DNA of 64,000 nt from Chryseobacterium aquifrigidense (GTDB lineage Bacteria; Bacteroidota; Bacteroidia; Flavobacteriales; Weeksellaceae), in assembly GCF_006716485.1 (NCBI RefSeq), contig NZ_VFPD01000001.1, forward strand, positions 1,935,314 through 1,999,313, written 5' to 3'. Both the position numbers and the translations under genes were made by a program. Shown piece by piece: positions 17,309-27,469 of the stretch (positions are counted from its first letter, which is position 1; each line of letters begins with the position of its first letter). A model generated the notes under the pieces. It worked only from the letters and a program-made list of their open reading frames with translations. It ran no database searches and was not told where the DNA came from.

Positions 17309-20131
17309 ATGAAAAACATTATATTCAGTTTATTATTCATCTTATTGAGCATCCCTGTTTTGGCACAAAGAGACACAGACCATTGGTTTGCTCCTTATTA
17401 TGCTTCAACAAGTTACACACAGGCATTATACCTTTCTACTGATTCTGCAACCCCTTTTGTTGTTACGATTAATAATAACAATGCTCCGATTGGTACTGTC
17501 ACAATCAGTAAAAATGCCCCACAGATATTTGTTGTACCCATTGCCGTTATCGCTGCCAATGTTACATCAGATGCATACAGTGTGATCAACAAAGGACTGC
17601 ATGTGCAGGGGACGAAGCCATTTTACTGTTCGTTAAGAATAGTAAGCAACACTACTCATGCCGAAATCATAACAAGCAAAGGGAAAGCAGGAATTGGTAA
17701 GGAATTTTATGTGGCCGGAACTCCTACTACCTCATCACTCAGCGGCTATAATTTCACAGCAGGAATACTGGCCACTGAAAACAATACTGTAGTAACCGCT
17801 ACATGGAGTGGAAACGTAACGTTCTTTGGAGCAGCTCCGGCTACCAATACTCAGACTATTACTCTTAATAAAGGACAGTCTTTTATTTTTGCAGGAGGCC
17901 CCGGAACGGGAGGACAAAACCAATCTGCTTTTATCGGAGCTAAAATTGTTTCTGATAAACCGATTACGCTTACCAACGGGAATGTGAATGGAAATTTTGG
18001 GAATAATACCGGATCGGGCTCTGATGCTATCCTTGATCAATCTGTACCTACAGAAAGACTGGGGAGTACTTTTGCCATGGTAAGAACCAGGTCTTCCTCA
18101 GATGACCTGGAAGGAGGTATCATCATTGGGACGGAAGATCATACCCAAATATTCATTAATGGTTCCACTACCCCTATAGCAACCATTAACAGTGGTGATT
18201 TTTACAGGATCACCGGGAACAATTACGTTCAGCAGGGAAATTCCGGGCATTTTAATATGTTTATTACCACTTCAAAAAATGTTTATTTATATCAATTAGT
18301 TTCGGTTAATAACAGCAGTGCAACGTGTGGGTTTAACTATATCCCGCCATTGAACTGCTTCTTACCCAGAAAAATTGACGAAATCGGGAAGATCAATGAA
18401 ATGCCAACCGGAACGGGAACAACAAGTACGGTTCCGAACGGAACTGTCGTAAAACTGAATATTTTAACGGAAGCCGGAGCTAATGTAACAGTCAACGGAA
18501 ATCCTCCGCTGGCATCAGAAGGTCCTTTTCCATTAACCGGAAATAACAGCTGGGTGACCTATGCCATTCCATCGATAACCGGGAACGTAACGGTTATTTC
18601 TGACAAAGCTGTAACAGCAGGGATCAATGGAGGATACAGTACCTCAGGATACGGAGGGTATTTTGCAGGATTTTCTTCTATTCCGTTAATTGCCAAACAG
18701 ACAGGAGAATGTATCCCGGGTATTGTCCTTGAAGTAGATGACAGCTATGATACCTATCAGTGGTATTTAAACGGTAATCCTATTACAGGTGCCAATGCCA
18801 ATGCTTATACTCCATTGGTTTCCGGAAATTATACAGTGAAAATTGCTGTAGGTTCATGTACACCGGCAATCACTCCGGTTTACAAAGTATTTACGTGTCT
18901 TGAAGAGTCTACCAAGGCAATGACGGTCTGCGAAGGATATCAGTCTATTGTACCTCAGTTTACCAATTCTACTCAAAGCTATGTTCCCAGCACGGTAACA
19001 ATTCTGACACCTCCGGCAAATGGTACGGCAACCATTGATCCGGCAGGAGTAATTACCTATGTTCCTAATTTCGGTTATATGGGTACGGATACTATTGTTT
19101 ATAAGTTTTGCGGAAACAATCCTGATTTTACAGATTGTGAACAGGTAACGTTAACTTTAACTGTTTCTGAAAGTCCAATTGTTAAAGACGCTGCTTTAAG
19201 ATCATGTTTTGAGCCTTCCAATCCTGTACTTGGCATATTTAACCTAACTTCAGCAGGAGTGAATGTACAGCCGGGAACGATTAAGCAGTATTACCCTTCT
19301 CCCGCTGACGCCCATAACGGAACCAATGAAATTCTGACTCCTGCCAATTATATCGCCCCGGACGGAGTAGTTTATATTAAAGTAAGCAATGCCAACGGAT
19401 GTTACAGAATTGCGGAAGTTACCCTTACTGTTATTCCACCTACCTATTCAGAGGTATTAAAGGATAAAATTATCTGTATGGAAAGTACTACCACACTGGA
19501 TGCCGGACCCGGATACACTTCTTATCTGTGGAGCACCGGAGCAACCACCCAGGCCATCAATAATGTGGGGGTAGGAACCTATTGGGTAGATCTGAAAACC
19601 AGAGAATGTACCACCAGACAGACCGTAAAGGTTTATCCTTCCGAACATCCTGTGATTGCAGATATTAACATCAGCAACAATACGGTTACCCTGACTGTAA
19701 TTGGAGGAACAGCTCCTTATCAGTATTCAATGGATAATATCAGCTGGCAGAATGAAAATGTATTTACCAATGTTCCGAGGGGGAGCAATACTTTTTATGT
19801 AAAAGACTCTTATAACTGTACTCCTCTGGAAGTAGAAATTACAGTTCCCAATCTTATTAATATCATTACTCCCAATGGTGACGGAATAAATGATGTGCTG
19901 GACTATTCTGCGCTGGCCGGGAAGCCTAATTTCACATTCAGTATTTATGACCGATATGGAAGCAAAATACATGAAGGAGGTAAAGTAAACGGATATCAAT
20001 GGGATGGCAGCATTGGCGGCAAGAAAGTATCCACAGGAAACTACTGGTTTGATATGGGCTGGAATGAGACCAACAAAAAACAGACTCCGATAAAATATAC
20101 GGGGTGGATTATGGTAAAAAACAGAAATTAA
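17309..20131 (+). CDS. IgGFc-binding-like secreted protein with type B (gliding-type) sorting domain
   Basis: 940 residues. The signal peptide is at about 1-19. The N-terminal third (about 30-360) resembles the IgGFc-binding N-terminal domain (FYVAGTP, GGIIIGTEDHTQIFING, YQLVSVNN). Ig/cadherin-like modules follow (WYLNGNPITGANANAYTPL near 490, GVITYVPNFGYMGTDTIVYKF near 590). The last 90 residues start NIITPNGDGINDVLDYS, the CHU_C-type gliding-motility C-terminal domain, used as the type B T9SS signal. It lies 50 bases after the preceding T9SS gene. It is probably surface-bound and possibly an adhesin; the name IgGFc-binding reflects family naming, not shown binding. Confidence 0.87.
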   Translation: MKNIIFSLLFILLSIPVLAQRDTDHWFAPYYASTSYTQALYLSTDSATPFVVTINNNNAPIGTVTISKNAPQIFVVPIAVIAANVTSDAYSVINKGLHVQGTKPFYCSLRIVSNTTHAEIITSKGKAGIGKEFYVAGTPTTSSLSGYNFTAGILATENNTVVTATWSGNVTFFGAAPATNTQTITLNKGQSFIFAGGPGTGGQNQSAFIGAKIVSDKPITLTNGNVNGNFGNNTGSGSDAILDQSVPTERLGSTFAMVRTRSSSDDLEGGIIIGTEDHTQIFINGSTTPIATINSGDFYRITGNNYVQQGNSGHFNMFITTSKNVYLYQLVSVNNSSATCGFNYIPPLNCFLPRKIDEIGKINEMPTGTGTTSTVPNGTVVKLNILTEAGANVTVNGNPPLASEGPFPLTGNNSWVTYAIPSITGNVTVISDKAVTAGINGGYSTSGYGGYFAGFSSIPLIAKQTGECIPGIVLEVDDSYDTYQWYLNGNPITGANANAYTPLVSGNYTVKIAVGSCTPAITPVYKVFTCLEESTKAMTVCEGYQSIVPQFTNSTQSYVPSTVTILTPPANGTATIDPAGVITYVPNFGYMGTDTIVYKFCGNNPDFTDCEQVTLTLTVSESPIVKDAALRSCFEPSNPVLGIFNLTSAGVNVQPGTIKQYYPSPADAHNGTNEILTPANYIAPDGVVYIKVSNANGCYRIAEVTLTVIPPTYSEVLKDKIICMESTTTLDAGPGYTSYLWSTGATTQAINNVGVGTYWVDLKTRECTTRQTVKVYPSEHPVIADINISNNTVTLTVIGGTAPYQYSMDNISWQNENVFTNVPRGSNTFYVKDSYNCTPLEVEITVPNLINIITPNGDGINDVLDYSALAGKPNFTFSIYDRYGSKIHEGGKVNGYQWDGSIGGKKVSTGNYWFDMGWNETNKKQTPIKYTGWIMVKNRN

Positions 20132-20159
20132 CCCAACCTCTAAAATATCAATTTTAAGT

Positions 20160-20597
20160 ATGAAAAAGCTATTATATATATTTCTTGTGTTCTTTTCAGT
20201 TATGATTGTGGCTCAGAAAAACACCTATGTAAAGTTTGCCGTTTACAATAACGCCATCGGAACTGCCAGCATGTTTGATCTTTATAAAGACAGCATTGAA
20301 AAGGTAAACATTTTTAAAACAAAAGCCAGCTTGCCTTCTCATTTAAAGAAATTTGACTATCTCGCTGATAACGGTTTAACAGAAATAAAGTTTAAAAAAA
20401 ATGCAGGCTTTCCTGATAGTTTATCGCTGGAAATGCTGAATGAGCAGAACAATCTGCCCAAAGACCGACCTGTATTTATTGAAGGATATCAGTTTAATGA
20501 TACCTCTACCCTTGTCTATAATGATATGATCAGCAATATTGAGCTTAAAGAGGCCAACGGACAGAAAAACATCCATATTTCAACTATAAAAAATTAA
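20160..20597 (+). CDS. Small exported protein of unknown function
   Basis: 145 residues with an N-terminal signal peptide (MKKLLYIFLVFFSVMIVAQ). The mature part has no recognised domain. It lies 28 bases after the IgGFc-binding-like gene and before a terminator, so it is the third gene of that unit. It may be a partner or chaperone of the large surface proteins, inferred from position only. Confidence 0.7.
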   Translation: MKKLLYIFLVFFSVMIVAQKNTYVKFAVYNNAIGTASMFDLYKDSIEKVNIFKTKASLPSHLKKFDYLADNGLTEIKFKKNAGFPDSLSLEMLNEQNNLPKDRPVFIEGYQFNDTSTLVYNDMISNIELKEANGQKNIHISTIKN

Positions 20598-20630
20598 TTG
20601 CTGATATCAATCGGAAGTTAATTTAAAAGC

Positions 20631-20668
20631 AGAGACTATTTCGAAATGAAATAGTCTCTGTTGCTTTT
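20631..20668. terminator. Bidirectional terminator after the T9SS gene set
   Basis: A 12-bp perfect stem AGAGACTATTTC / GAAATAGTCTCT, loop gaaat, with GCTTTT outside. It lies between convergent ends at 20597 and 20686. A related stem (GTTATTTCA / TGAAATAGC) stands at the matching place beside the paralogous regulator. Confidence 0.82.
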
Positions 20669-20685
20669 CACAATATTCTTAATCT

Positions 20686-22125
20686 TTATTTCAATAGTTT
20701 TGAAAACCAGACATAAATGTCCATATCACCGGGGATATTCAGTTTTTTCCTGAGATTGTATTTCTTGGTCTGCACAGTTCTTACCGAGGTGTGGGTATAT
20801 TCCGCAATATCTTTTGTAGAAAAATTCAGATAAATGTAGGCGCAAAATCTTACTTCTGAGATTTTCAACACTGAAACTTTAAGGAGTTCTTCTGAAAAAT
20901 GCGGACAGTATTCGTGGAAACGGGTCAGAAACTCAGGGCTGTTTTCTTTAGCAAGCCGTATGACTTCTTTAAAAATACACTCCTGTACCGGCAGTTTATG
21001 AGGTATATCAATTTTATCCTGTCCTTTGCTTTTATGTTTTTTGTAATAGCGTAAGAACAGGAAAATAAAGAGAATACATATGACTGCGCTGACCAATAAA
21101 ATAAAGAAAAGCCCCTGTGTTAGTTTTTTTTCATTCTTCTCATCAGTCTGATCTTTTTTATCAATGATATCTTTTAAAACCTGATTCTGTTTTTCTTTTG
21201 CAGTTTGAATATCCAGTAACTGATTTACATAGTATGCCGTACTGTCTTTTTCTTTCATTTCTTCATACAGACTCTTCAATTCTTTGGCTACAGACTTTTG
21301 ATGGAATTCATCCTTAAAATGGTGTCCGGCAATTTTTTTACACATCCACAGGTAATGCCGGGCACTTTTAAAATCTTTAACAGCTCTATAATATTTTGCT
21401 GCATTGAACAGATTAAAGTACAACAAACTCTTATTATCATTTTTTTTAAGATCATTAAGAGATTCCTGAATATAACCTTTTGCCAGATCATGCCTGCCCA
21501 TATCAATATATATTGCAGCCATGTAAGAAGTTGTCATAAAGCTCCAGCTCAAATGTGCTTTGTGTATTTTATACCTGTGATTTTTATTTTCTCTGTATAT
21601 TTTTGAATATTTGTAAGCGATTTTTATTTTCTCCAGTGCTTTTTCTCTCTGATTCATTTCATTATAAAACCCTGCGTACTGCCAATTGATCACATACGTG
21701 TAATAGGCATTATTTTGCCTGATGGTTTCTTCATAAATTTCATCCAGAAGGCCAAAGGCCGTAACTCTTTCTCCCAGATTAAAATACAGCAGAGATTTGA
21801 TTATGTGTTGATATAGAACGATTTCAAAATCAGATTCTTCATTGATCAGGTTTTCTTTATCCACTTTATCAATATAATAAAATGCTTTTTTTACCTCATT
21901 ATTTTTATTGTATATGTTGGCTGTTTTAAGATATCCCAATGCCATACCATCATGGTAAGAATACTTTCGGCAAATGGTAACAATACTGTCAATTTCACGT
22001 ATTTCTTTGGGACCTGCCGTACAAAATTCAACATCAAAGAGAATATTTTTCAGTTCTTCTTCTGTTTGCTGTGAATAAAAAAATGTGGAAAATAAAAAAA
22101 ACAAGAAGGTCAGCTTTCGTATCAT
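20686..22125 (-). CDS. Membrane-spanning TPR sensor with C-terminal LuxR-type HTH, copy 1
   Basis: 479 residues. The signal sequence is at 1-19. A helical TPR-like domain occupies about 25-330 and would be periplasmic. One membrane helix follows at about 336-357 (GLFFILLVSAVICILFIFLFL), then a basic linker and a C-terminal helix-turn-helix (STKDIAEYTHTSVRTVQTKKYNLRKKL). It looks like a one-component regulator that senses outside the inner membrane and binds DNA inside. The paralogue at 22776-24212 shares the layout and an identical end (NIPGDMDIYVWFSKLLK). It is convergent to the T9SS gene set, and local control is inferred. Confidence 0.82.
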   Translation of the reverse strand: MIRKLTFLFFLFSTFFYSQQTEEELKNILFDVEFCTAGPKEIREIDSIVTICRKYSYHDGMALGYLKTANIYNKNNEVKKAFYYIDKVDKENLINEESDFEIVLYQHIIKSLLYFNLGERVTAFGLLDEIYEETIRQNNAYYTYVINWQYAGFYNEMNQREKALEKIKIAYKYSKIYRENKNHRYKIHKAHLSWSFMTTSYMAAIYIDMGRHDLAKGYIQESLNDLKKNDNKSLLYFNLFNAAKYYRAVKDFKSARHYLWMCKKIAGHHFKDEFHQKSVAKELKSLYEEMKEKDSTAYYVNQLLDIQTAKEKQNQVLKDIIDKKDQTDEKNEKKLTQGLFFILLVSAVICILFIFLFLRYYKKHKSKGQDKIDIPHKLPVQECIFKEVIRLAKENSPEFLTRFHEYCPHFSEELLKVSVLKISEVRFCAYIYLNFSTKDIAEYTHTSVRTVQTKKYNLRKKLNIPGDMDIYVWFSKLLK

Positions 22126-22267
22126 GGTTTGTTCATAATCTGAATTACAATATTAATACTAACGTTCTACCATATCACTCAAACTACCTACGTATCACAT
22201 ACACAACATCACAAAAGGACAATTAAACACCATTTAAATTACAGAATTACCAATTACTTTTGTCCCG

Positions 22268-22597
22268 AAAATTATTCTATGCTTTTATATTAAAGTAGAA
22301 AATTGTGGAGACTTCAAAGTATCGGCCTATGACAACAGCTTATTATCTACCCATAAGACTTTCAATAATAAAAATACGATTACAGCATACCCTAATCCGT
22401 TCAGCGATGCTGTTACTATTTCTGACCTCTCACAAGTGGTGTCGGTTTCGGTTATGGATGCTTCCGGAAAGACAGTTAGAACGATTGAGAAACCTGCATC
22501 TCAGATCTATTTGAATGATGTAAAAGCAGGATTGCATTTCATTATTTTAAAAATGACGGATGGCACTGTAAAAAGAATAAAAGCGATTAAAAAGTAA
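22268..22597 (+). pseudogene. Orphan C-terminal fragment of a T9SS-secreted protein
   Basis: An open frame without a credible start encodes about 110 residues. From near 22368 it reads ITAYPNPFSDAVTISDLSQ, and it ends GLHFIILKMTDGTVKRIKAIKK, a complete type A T9SS sorting domain. There is no signal peptide and no cargo domain. It is followed by a GTACCTG hairpin like the one after the protease gene at 24408-27410. This is probably the 3' remnant of a secreted-protein gene lost by deletion. Confidence 0.75.
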
Positions 22598-22643
22598 CAC
22601 TTTTTCAGAATCAGAAAATAGTTTTTAATAATTAGTCTATCGT

Positions 22644-22685
22644 GTACCTGTAGGTTTCGTGTTATTTTCCTGCAGGTACTTTCTT
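22644..22685 (+). terminator. GTACCTG-family hairpin A
   Basis: An 11-bp stem GTACCTGTAGG (22644-22654) / CCTGCAGGTAC (22669-22679) with one T-G pair, then TTTCTT. It has the same stem and the same wobble position as hairpin B at 27432. Confidence 0.75.
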
Positions 22686-22723
22686 CAAAGTTTTACATAA
22701 ATTCAAAACAATTATACTTACCA

Positions 22724-22760
22724 CAAAGGTTATTTCATAATGAAATAGCCTTTGTTTTTA
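22724..22760. terminator. Terminator before the second TPR/HTH regulator gene end
   Basis: A 14-bp stem CAAAGGTTATTTCA / TGAAATAGCCTTTG with one wobble pair and a 3-base loop, then TTTTT. It matches the position of the terminator at 20631 next to the first regulator copy. Confidence 0.82.
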
Positions 22761-22775
22761 CAGATATTTTAAGCC

Positions 22776-24212
22776 TTATTTCAATAATTTTGAGAACCAG
22801 ACGTAAATATCCATATCCCCGGGAATATTCAGTTTTTTCCTTAAATTATACTTTTTAGTCTGCACGGTTCTCACTGAGGTAAAAGTATATTCAGCAATTT
22901 CTTTGGTAGAAAAATTCAGGTAGAGGTAGGCGCAGAATCTTATTTCTGATATTTTCAAAAGAGAATCCTTAAGAAGTTCTTCCGAAAAACGTGGATAGCT
23001 TTCATTGAAACGGGTTAAAAACTCTGGATTATTTTCTTTGGCAAGCTGTATAAGTTCTTTAAACGCGCTTTCATCCACGGAAGGCTGATGAGGAATATCT
23101 ATTTTATCAAGATTTTTACTTTTATGCTTTCTATAATAATACAGGAAAAGGAAGATAAAGAGAAGACATACTCCAATGCTTACAGATAAGATCAAAAAGA
23201 GTCCTTTTGTTTCCTTCTTTATATTGCTTTTTTCCAATTCATTCTGTTTGTCTACAGTATCATTCAATGTTTGATTTTGCTCGCGGTTTACCTCTTCTAT
23301 TCCCACCAGCCAGTTGGAATAGTAACCAATACTGTCTTTCTGACCAATACTTTCATATAAAGCATTAAGCTCATCTCCCACTGCAATTTGATAGTTTTCG
23401 CTTTTAAAGTAATTCTTAGCAATATTTTTAGCACTCCATAAATAGTACTGAGCCTGTTCAACATTCTTAATGACTCTGAAATATCTTCCGGCATACAGAG
23501 AAGTAATATATTTCAAACTGATATCATCTACTTTTTTTTCATTCTGAATGGCTTCTTCAATATAAATTCTGGCAGAATCCAATTTATTGAGATCTGTATA
23601 TATTCCTCCGAGATAAGCTGAAGTTTTATAACTGTTACTCAATCTGTTTTTATCAATCCGGTAGCGTTTACCTTTATTTTCTCTGTATATTTTTGAAAAT
23701 TGATACGCAATTTTGCTATACTTTAATGCGAGCTGCTTATTGGTTTCAATATATTTATCAGCATACTGTCTGTTGATCAGATAAATGAAATAAGCATTAC
23801 CTGTCTTCATTGCATCATCATAGATTTCGTCCAATTCCTTAAAAGAAGCAACCCTTTCGCCCAATTTCCGGTATAAAAAAGATTTTTGCAAATGAACATA
23901 AAAAATGACTTCAAAATCAGTGTCAGAATTAATGAGGTTTTCTTTTTCTACTTTATTGATATAATAAAAAGACTTCTTGGTGTCATTCATTTTATCATAG
24001 ATATTCGCAATCTTGAGATATCCCAATGCAACACAATCATTGTACGAATCTTTTTTACAAACTGCAATAAGACTGTCAATCTTTTCTATTTCTTTAGGCC
24101 CGGCGCTAGAAAAGTCTATATCAAAAAGAATATTCTTCATTTCTTCTTCTGTATGCTGTGCATAGAAAAAGGAAGAAATAAAAAAGAATAAAACAGTTAG
24201 TTTTTTCATCAT
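22776..24212 (-). CDS. Membrane-spanning TPR sensor with C-terminal LuxR-type HTH, copy 2
   Basis: 478 residues, paralogue of the gene at 20686-22125 over its whole length. It has a signal sequence, a TPR-like helical domain to about residue 330, one membrane helix at about 337-358 (GLFLILSVSIGVCLLFIFLFL), and an HTH (STKEIAEYTFTSVRTVQTKKYN). The DNA-binding end is almost unchanged between the copies while the sensor part differs more, so both may recognise the same DNA site with different inputs. The convergent neighbour is only a decayed T9SS gene end. It is divergent from the metalloprotease gene at 24408. Confidence 0.82.
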   Translation of the reverse strand: MMKKLTVLFFFISSFFYAQHTEEEMKNILFDIDFSSAGPKEIEKIDSLIAVCKKDSYNDCVALGYLKIANIYDKMNDTKKSFYYINKVEKENLINSDTDFEVIFYVHLQKSFLYRKLGERVASFKELDEIYDDAMKTGNAYFIYLINRQYADKYIETNKQLALKYSKIAYQFSKIYRENKGKRYRIDKNRLSNSYKTSAYLGGIYTDLNKLDSARIYIEEAIQNEKKVDDISLKYITSLYAGRYFRVIKNVEQAQYYLWSAKNIAKNYFKSENYQIAVGDELNALYESIGQKDSIGYYSNWLVGIEEVNREQNQTLNDTVDKQNELEKSNIKKETKGLFLILSVSIGVCLLFIFLFLYYYRKHKSKNLDKIDIPHQPSVDESAFKELIQLAKENNPEFLTRFNESYPRFSEELLKDSLLKISEIRFCAYLYLNFSTKEIAEYTFTSVRTVQTKKYNLRKKLNIPGDMDIYVWFSKLLK

Positions 24213-24407
24213 AATCTATCAAAATAAAAATATACTATTAACACTACGCAATCGCCAAAAACCTAAAAATACATACGTATTACATACACAATGTATTAAA
24301 ATCGCAATATAACATTGCTTATAATACAAAATTAGCAATTACTTTTGAATCACCGAATATTATATTCATTCTTTACAAAACCACTATTTAAATACCTAAT
24401 TTTTAAA

Positions 24408-27400
24408 ATGAGAAAAACTCTATTATCATTATTTTTGATTTCAGGTTTCTGTCTTTCCAATGCCCAAAGATGGGAACCCTCTTCACAGAAAGTATCTGAA
24501 ATCAGGAGAGAGGTAAAAATCAAGTATGCTTACAAAACTGATATTAATGCATTGATACAGTTATTAAAAAACGCTGAGGAAACCGGCGCTAATGCAAAAG
24601 CAGTAACGATTCAATTACCAACGGCAGAAGGAACTGTAGAAAATTTTGCGGTATACAGTAACCCTGTAATGGAAAAATCTTTGGCTGAAAAATATGGATT
24701 AGGATCTTATGTAGGGGTGGGAATTGATGACCCTTCCAAATATGTAAGATTCAGTATATCACCAGCAGAAATACAGTCAATGATTATTAAAAACGGTGTC
24801 TTTCAGTTCATAGAACCCATTACAACGGATAAAAAGACCTATGGAGTATTCTATAAAACCGAAAGAACAGAGTCTGAGCATGGCTTTAGCTGCAGCATGG
24901 AAGGGAAAAAAGAACTGGACATTAAATCTTTAAAAAACTCCGGGAAAAATAAACTTGCCGGAATCAATATTACCGGAAGGCCTGCCGCTTCTAGATACAG
25001 AACCTACCGACTGGCCTTATCTGCAACGGGTGAATATACAGCTCTTTTTGGAGGAGTTGCAGGTGCACTTGCTCAAATGAATAATACGATGACCAGGGTA
25101 AACGGTGTTTTTGAAAAAGAATTTGCCATCCATCTTACGATACAGAATCTTCCCAATATCATCTATGCCAATCCGGCTAATGATCCTTATACCAATGATC
25201 TAAACGGACAGCTGCAACAAACCTTAAGCGCTCAGGTAGGTGATGCCAATTATGATATCGGGCATGTCTTTAATGCAGACGGAGGAGATGGAAATGCAGG
25301 GTGTATAGGTTGTATCTGTACCAATCCAACAGCTGCAGAACCTTTGGGTAAAGGTTCCGGGTATACCCAAAATCAGAACCCTGTAGGAGACACCTTTGAT
25401 ATTGATTATGTAGCTCATGAAATGGGACATCAGCTTGGAGGGAATCATACGTTTTCGACAGTAACTGAAAGTTCAGATGTCAATATAGAACCGGGAGGAG
25501 GTACAACTATTATGGGCTATGCGGGAATTACTGCCAATAATGTACAGATGAACAGTGATGCTTATTTTCATTATTCATCCATCAATCAAATCCTTACCAA
25601 CCTTGAAGGCAAAGTGGGATGTGGTATAGCCGAAAATATTGCCAATAATGCACCGGCTATTACTCCGCTTATTTCCTATAACATTCCTAAAGGGACAGCC
25701 TATTATCTGGATGCCAATGCAGTAGATGCCAACGGGGATCAGTTTACCTACAACTGGGAACAGTATGACAGCGTAGGATCTACCAGTTCAATCTCCGGAG
25801 ACAGCGGTTGGGGATTCAATCCTGAAGGTTCACTTACCCGTTCTTTTCCTGCAGTGGCTTCCGGAAGAAGATATTTCCCAAGCCTGCCTGTTGTGATGAG
25901 CGGCAAACTGACCAATAAAGATACATGGGAAACAGTTTCATATATCCCAAGAGTGTTACATTATGCGGTAACTGTACGTGATAATAATCCGAACAGACCT
26001 TTAACTATTTCTGCTGAAAATACAGTAACGGTTGGAAATGACGGCCCTTTCAAATTCAGAGGATTAAGTGCTTCTACTACTCTTTATAACAATGCAACCA
26101 ACACTATTTCATGGGATGTTGCCAATACCAACCAGGCTCCCTATAATGTTGCCAATGTAAAGATTGAATATACAACCGACCTTATTAATGGATCGGCATG
26201 GACAGAACTGGTAGCTTCAACGCCTAATGACGGAAGTTTTGAAATACAGATGCCTGCTGCGCTTCAGGGAAATATTAAGCTGAGAATTTCAGCGGTAGGA
26301 AATATATTCTATGCGGTTTCTCCTACACTGACCGTAGGAAATGCCCCCGCTTCTCTGAATAATCCTCCAACAGGGCTTGCTGTTTTTGAAAATGATATCT
26401 TAAAAACCTCAGCAACCGTTTCATGGAATCATGTACCTGGAGCAACCTATTCTGTGAATTACAGAAAAACAGGAGCCGGAAACTGGTCCAATGCTGCCAG
26501 CCCTGTTAATTCAGTATTCCTGAATAACCTTGAAGATGAAACTTCTTATGAAGTTCGTGTTGCATCAGTAATCAATAATGTTGCCGGTGAATTTTCCCCT
26601 GTGTATAATTTTAAAACAAAAGGATTACGTACAGGATATGATTACTGCCTGATGACTACAGGAGGAAATACTACAAACAGTCCGTATTTCAGTGGAATAT
26701 TAAGAGTGACTTTAGCGAATGTGGATTTAGCCGGAAATGGGACAACCGTTCAGCACGCTTATAAAGATTATTCGGAAGATCCAGCCAGACTGATTCAGCT
26801 TACTCAGGGTGCTCAATATAATCTGAACTATATTGTGTATGCTAACCGTGCAGGCGGAAACTTTCAGGATTGGGTACTGGTGTGGATTGATTACAACAGA
26901 AACGGAGTATTTGAAGCTTCAGAAAGAGTAGGTATTAACGGAGCTGTTCCCAATGCCAATAAAAGACACCAGGGAAGTTTTGCATTTACGGTTCCGGCTG
27001 ATGCTTATAATGGCGACAAAACATTAAGAATGAGAGTTGCCAGCGGTTTTTACAATGCGTCAGTTGATGCGTGTACAAGCCCTTCTATAAATGATAATGG
27101 AGATCTTTTCTCCCGTGGCTCAGTATGGGATTTTTCTGTAAAGATCAATGCGGCACTTGGGGTTAAAGAATCAGCTCAATCCTCATCTGCTGATATTGAA
27201 ATTTATCCTAATCCTGCGGATACATTTATAGAAGTAAAAAATCTGAAAGGTAAAGCTGATTACAAAATTTACAGTGCAGACGGAAGACTTGTTCAGGAAG
27301 GACAACCGGACGGAAAAAGAATCAATGTTGCGTCATTGATCAAAGGAATGTACGTCATCACCATAAAGGATGATAAGACGACTTATAATACGAAATTAAT

Positions 27401-27410
27401 CAAGAAATAG
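24408..27410 (+). CDS. Secreted reprolysin-like zinc metalloprotease with FN3, GEVED-like and T9SS type A domains
   Basis: 1000 residues from ATG 24408 (MRKTLLSLFLISGFCLSNAQ, signal peptide). The ATG at 24345 would put 21 residues before a good signal peptide. The metzincin zinc site HEMGHQLGGNHTF (HExxHxxGxxH) lies at about 335-347, and a Met-turn (IMGYAG) near 366. A propeptide-like region precedes it. An FN3 module lies at about 650-735, a GEVED-like domain (VWIDYNRNGVFEASERV) at about 745-915, and a type A sorting domain at about 925-1000 (IEIYPNPADTFIEV). It is expected to act outside the cell on proteins, with unknown specificity. Confidence 0.92.
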   Translation: MRKTLLSLFLISGFCLSNAQRWEPSSQKVSEIRREVKIKYAYKTDINALIQLLKNAEETGANAKAVTIQLPTAEGTVENFAVYSNPVMEKSLAEKYGLGSYVGVGIDDPSKYVRFSISPAEIQSMIIKNGVFQFIEPITTDKKTYGVFYKTERTESEHGFSCSMEGKKELDIKSLKNSGKNKLAGINITGRPAASRYRTYRLALSATGEYTALFGGVAGALAQMNNTMTRVNGVFEKEFAIHLTIQNLPNIIYANPANDPYTNDLNGQLQQTLSAQVGDANYDIGHVFNADGGDGNAGCIGCICTNPTAAEPLGKGSGYTQNQNPVGDTFDIDYVAHEMGHQLGGNHTFSTVTESSDVNIEPGGGTTIMGYAGITANNVQMNSDAYFHYSSINQILTNLEGKVGCGIAENIANNAPAITPLISYNIPKGTAYYLDANAVDANGDQFTYNWEQYDSVGSTSSISGDSGWGFNPEGSLTRSFPAVASGRRYFPSLPVVMSGKLTNKDTWETVSYIPRVLHYAVTVRDNNPNRPLTISAENTVTVGNDGPFKFRGLSASTTLYNNATNTISWDVANTNQAPYNVANVKIEYTTDLINGSAWTELVASTPNDGSFEIQMPAALQGNIKLRISAVGNIFYAVSPTLTVGNAPASLNNPPTGLAVFENDILKTSATVSWNHVPGATYSVNYRKTGAGNWSNAASPVNSVFLNNLEDETSYEVRVASVINNVAGEFSPVYNFKTKGLRTGYDYCLMTTGGNTTNSPYFSGILRVTLANVDLAGNGTTVQHAYKDYSEDPARLIQLTQGAQYNLNYIVYANRAGGNFQDWVLVWIDYNRNGVFEASERVGINGAVPNANKRHQGSFAFTVPADAYNGDKTLRMRVASGFYNASVDACTSPSINDNGDLFSRGSVWDFSVKINAALGVKESAQSSSADIEIYPNPADTFIEVKNLKGKADYKIYSADGRLVQEGQPDGKRINVASLIKGMYVITIKDDKTTYNTKLIKK

Positions 27411-27431
27411 TTGTAATAATTAGTGTACCGC

Positions 27432-27469
27432 GTACCTGTGGGACATCTGTAATACCCGCAGGTACTTTT
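27432..27469 (+). terminator. GTACCTG-family hairpin B, after the metalloprotease gene
   Basis: GTACCTGTGGG (27432-27442) / CCCGCAGGTAC (27455-27465), 11 bp with one T-G pair, then TTTT. It lies 21 bases after the gene's stop. Confidence 0.8.

Noticed and set aside
22305-22514. 69-codon plus-strand frame
   Set aside because: A different frame of the same DNA encodes a recognisable T9SS sorting domain.
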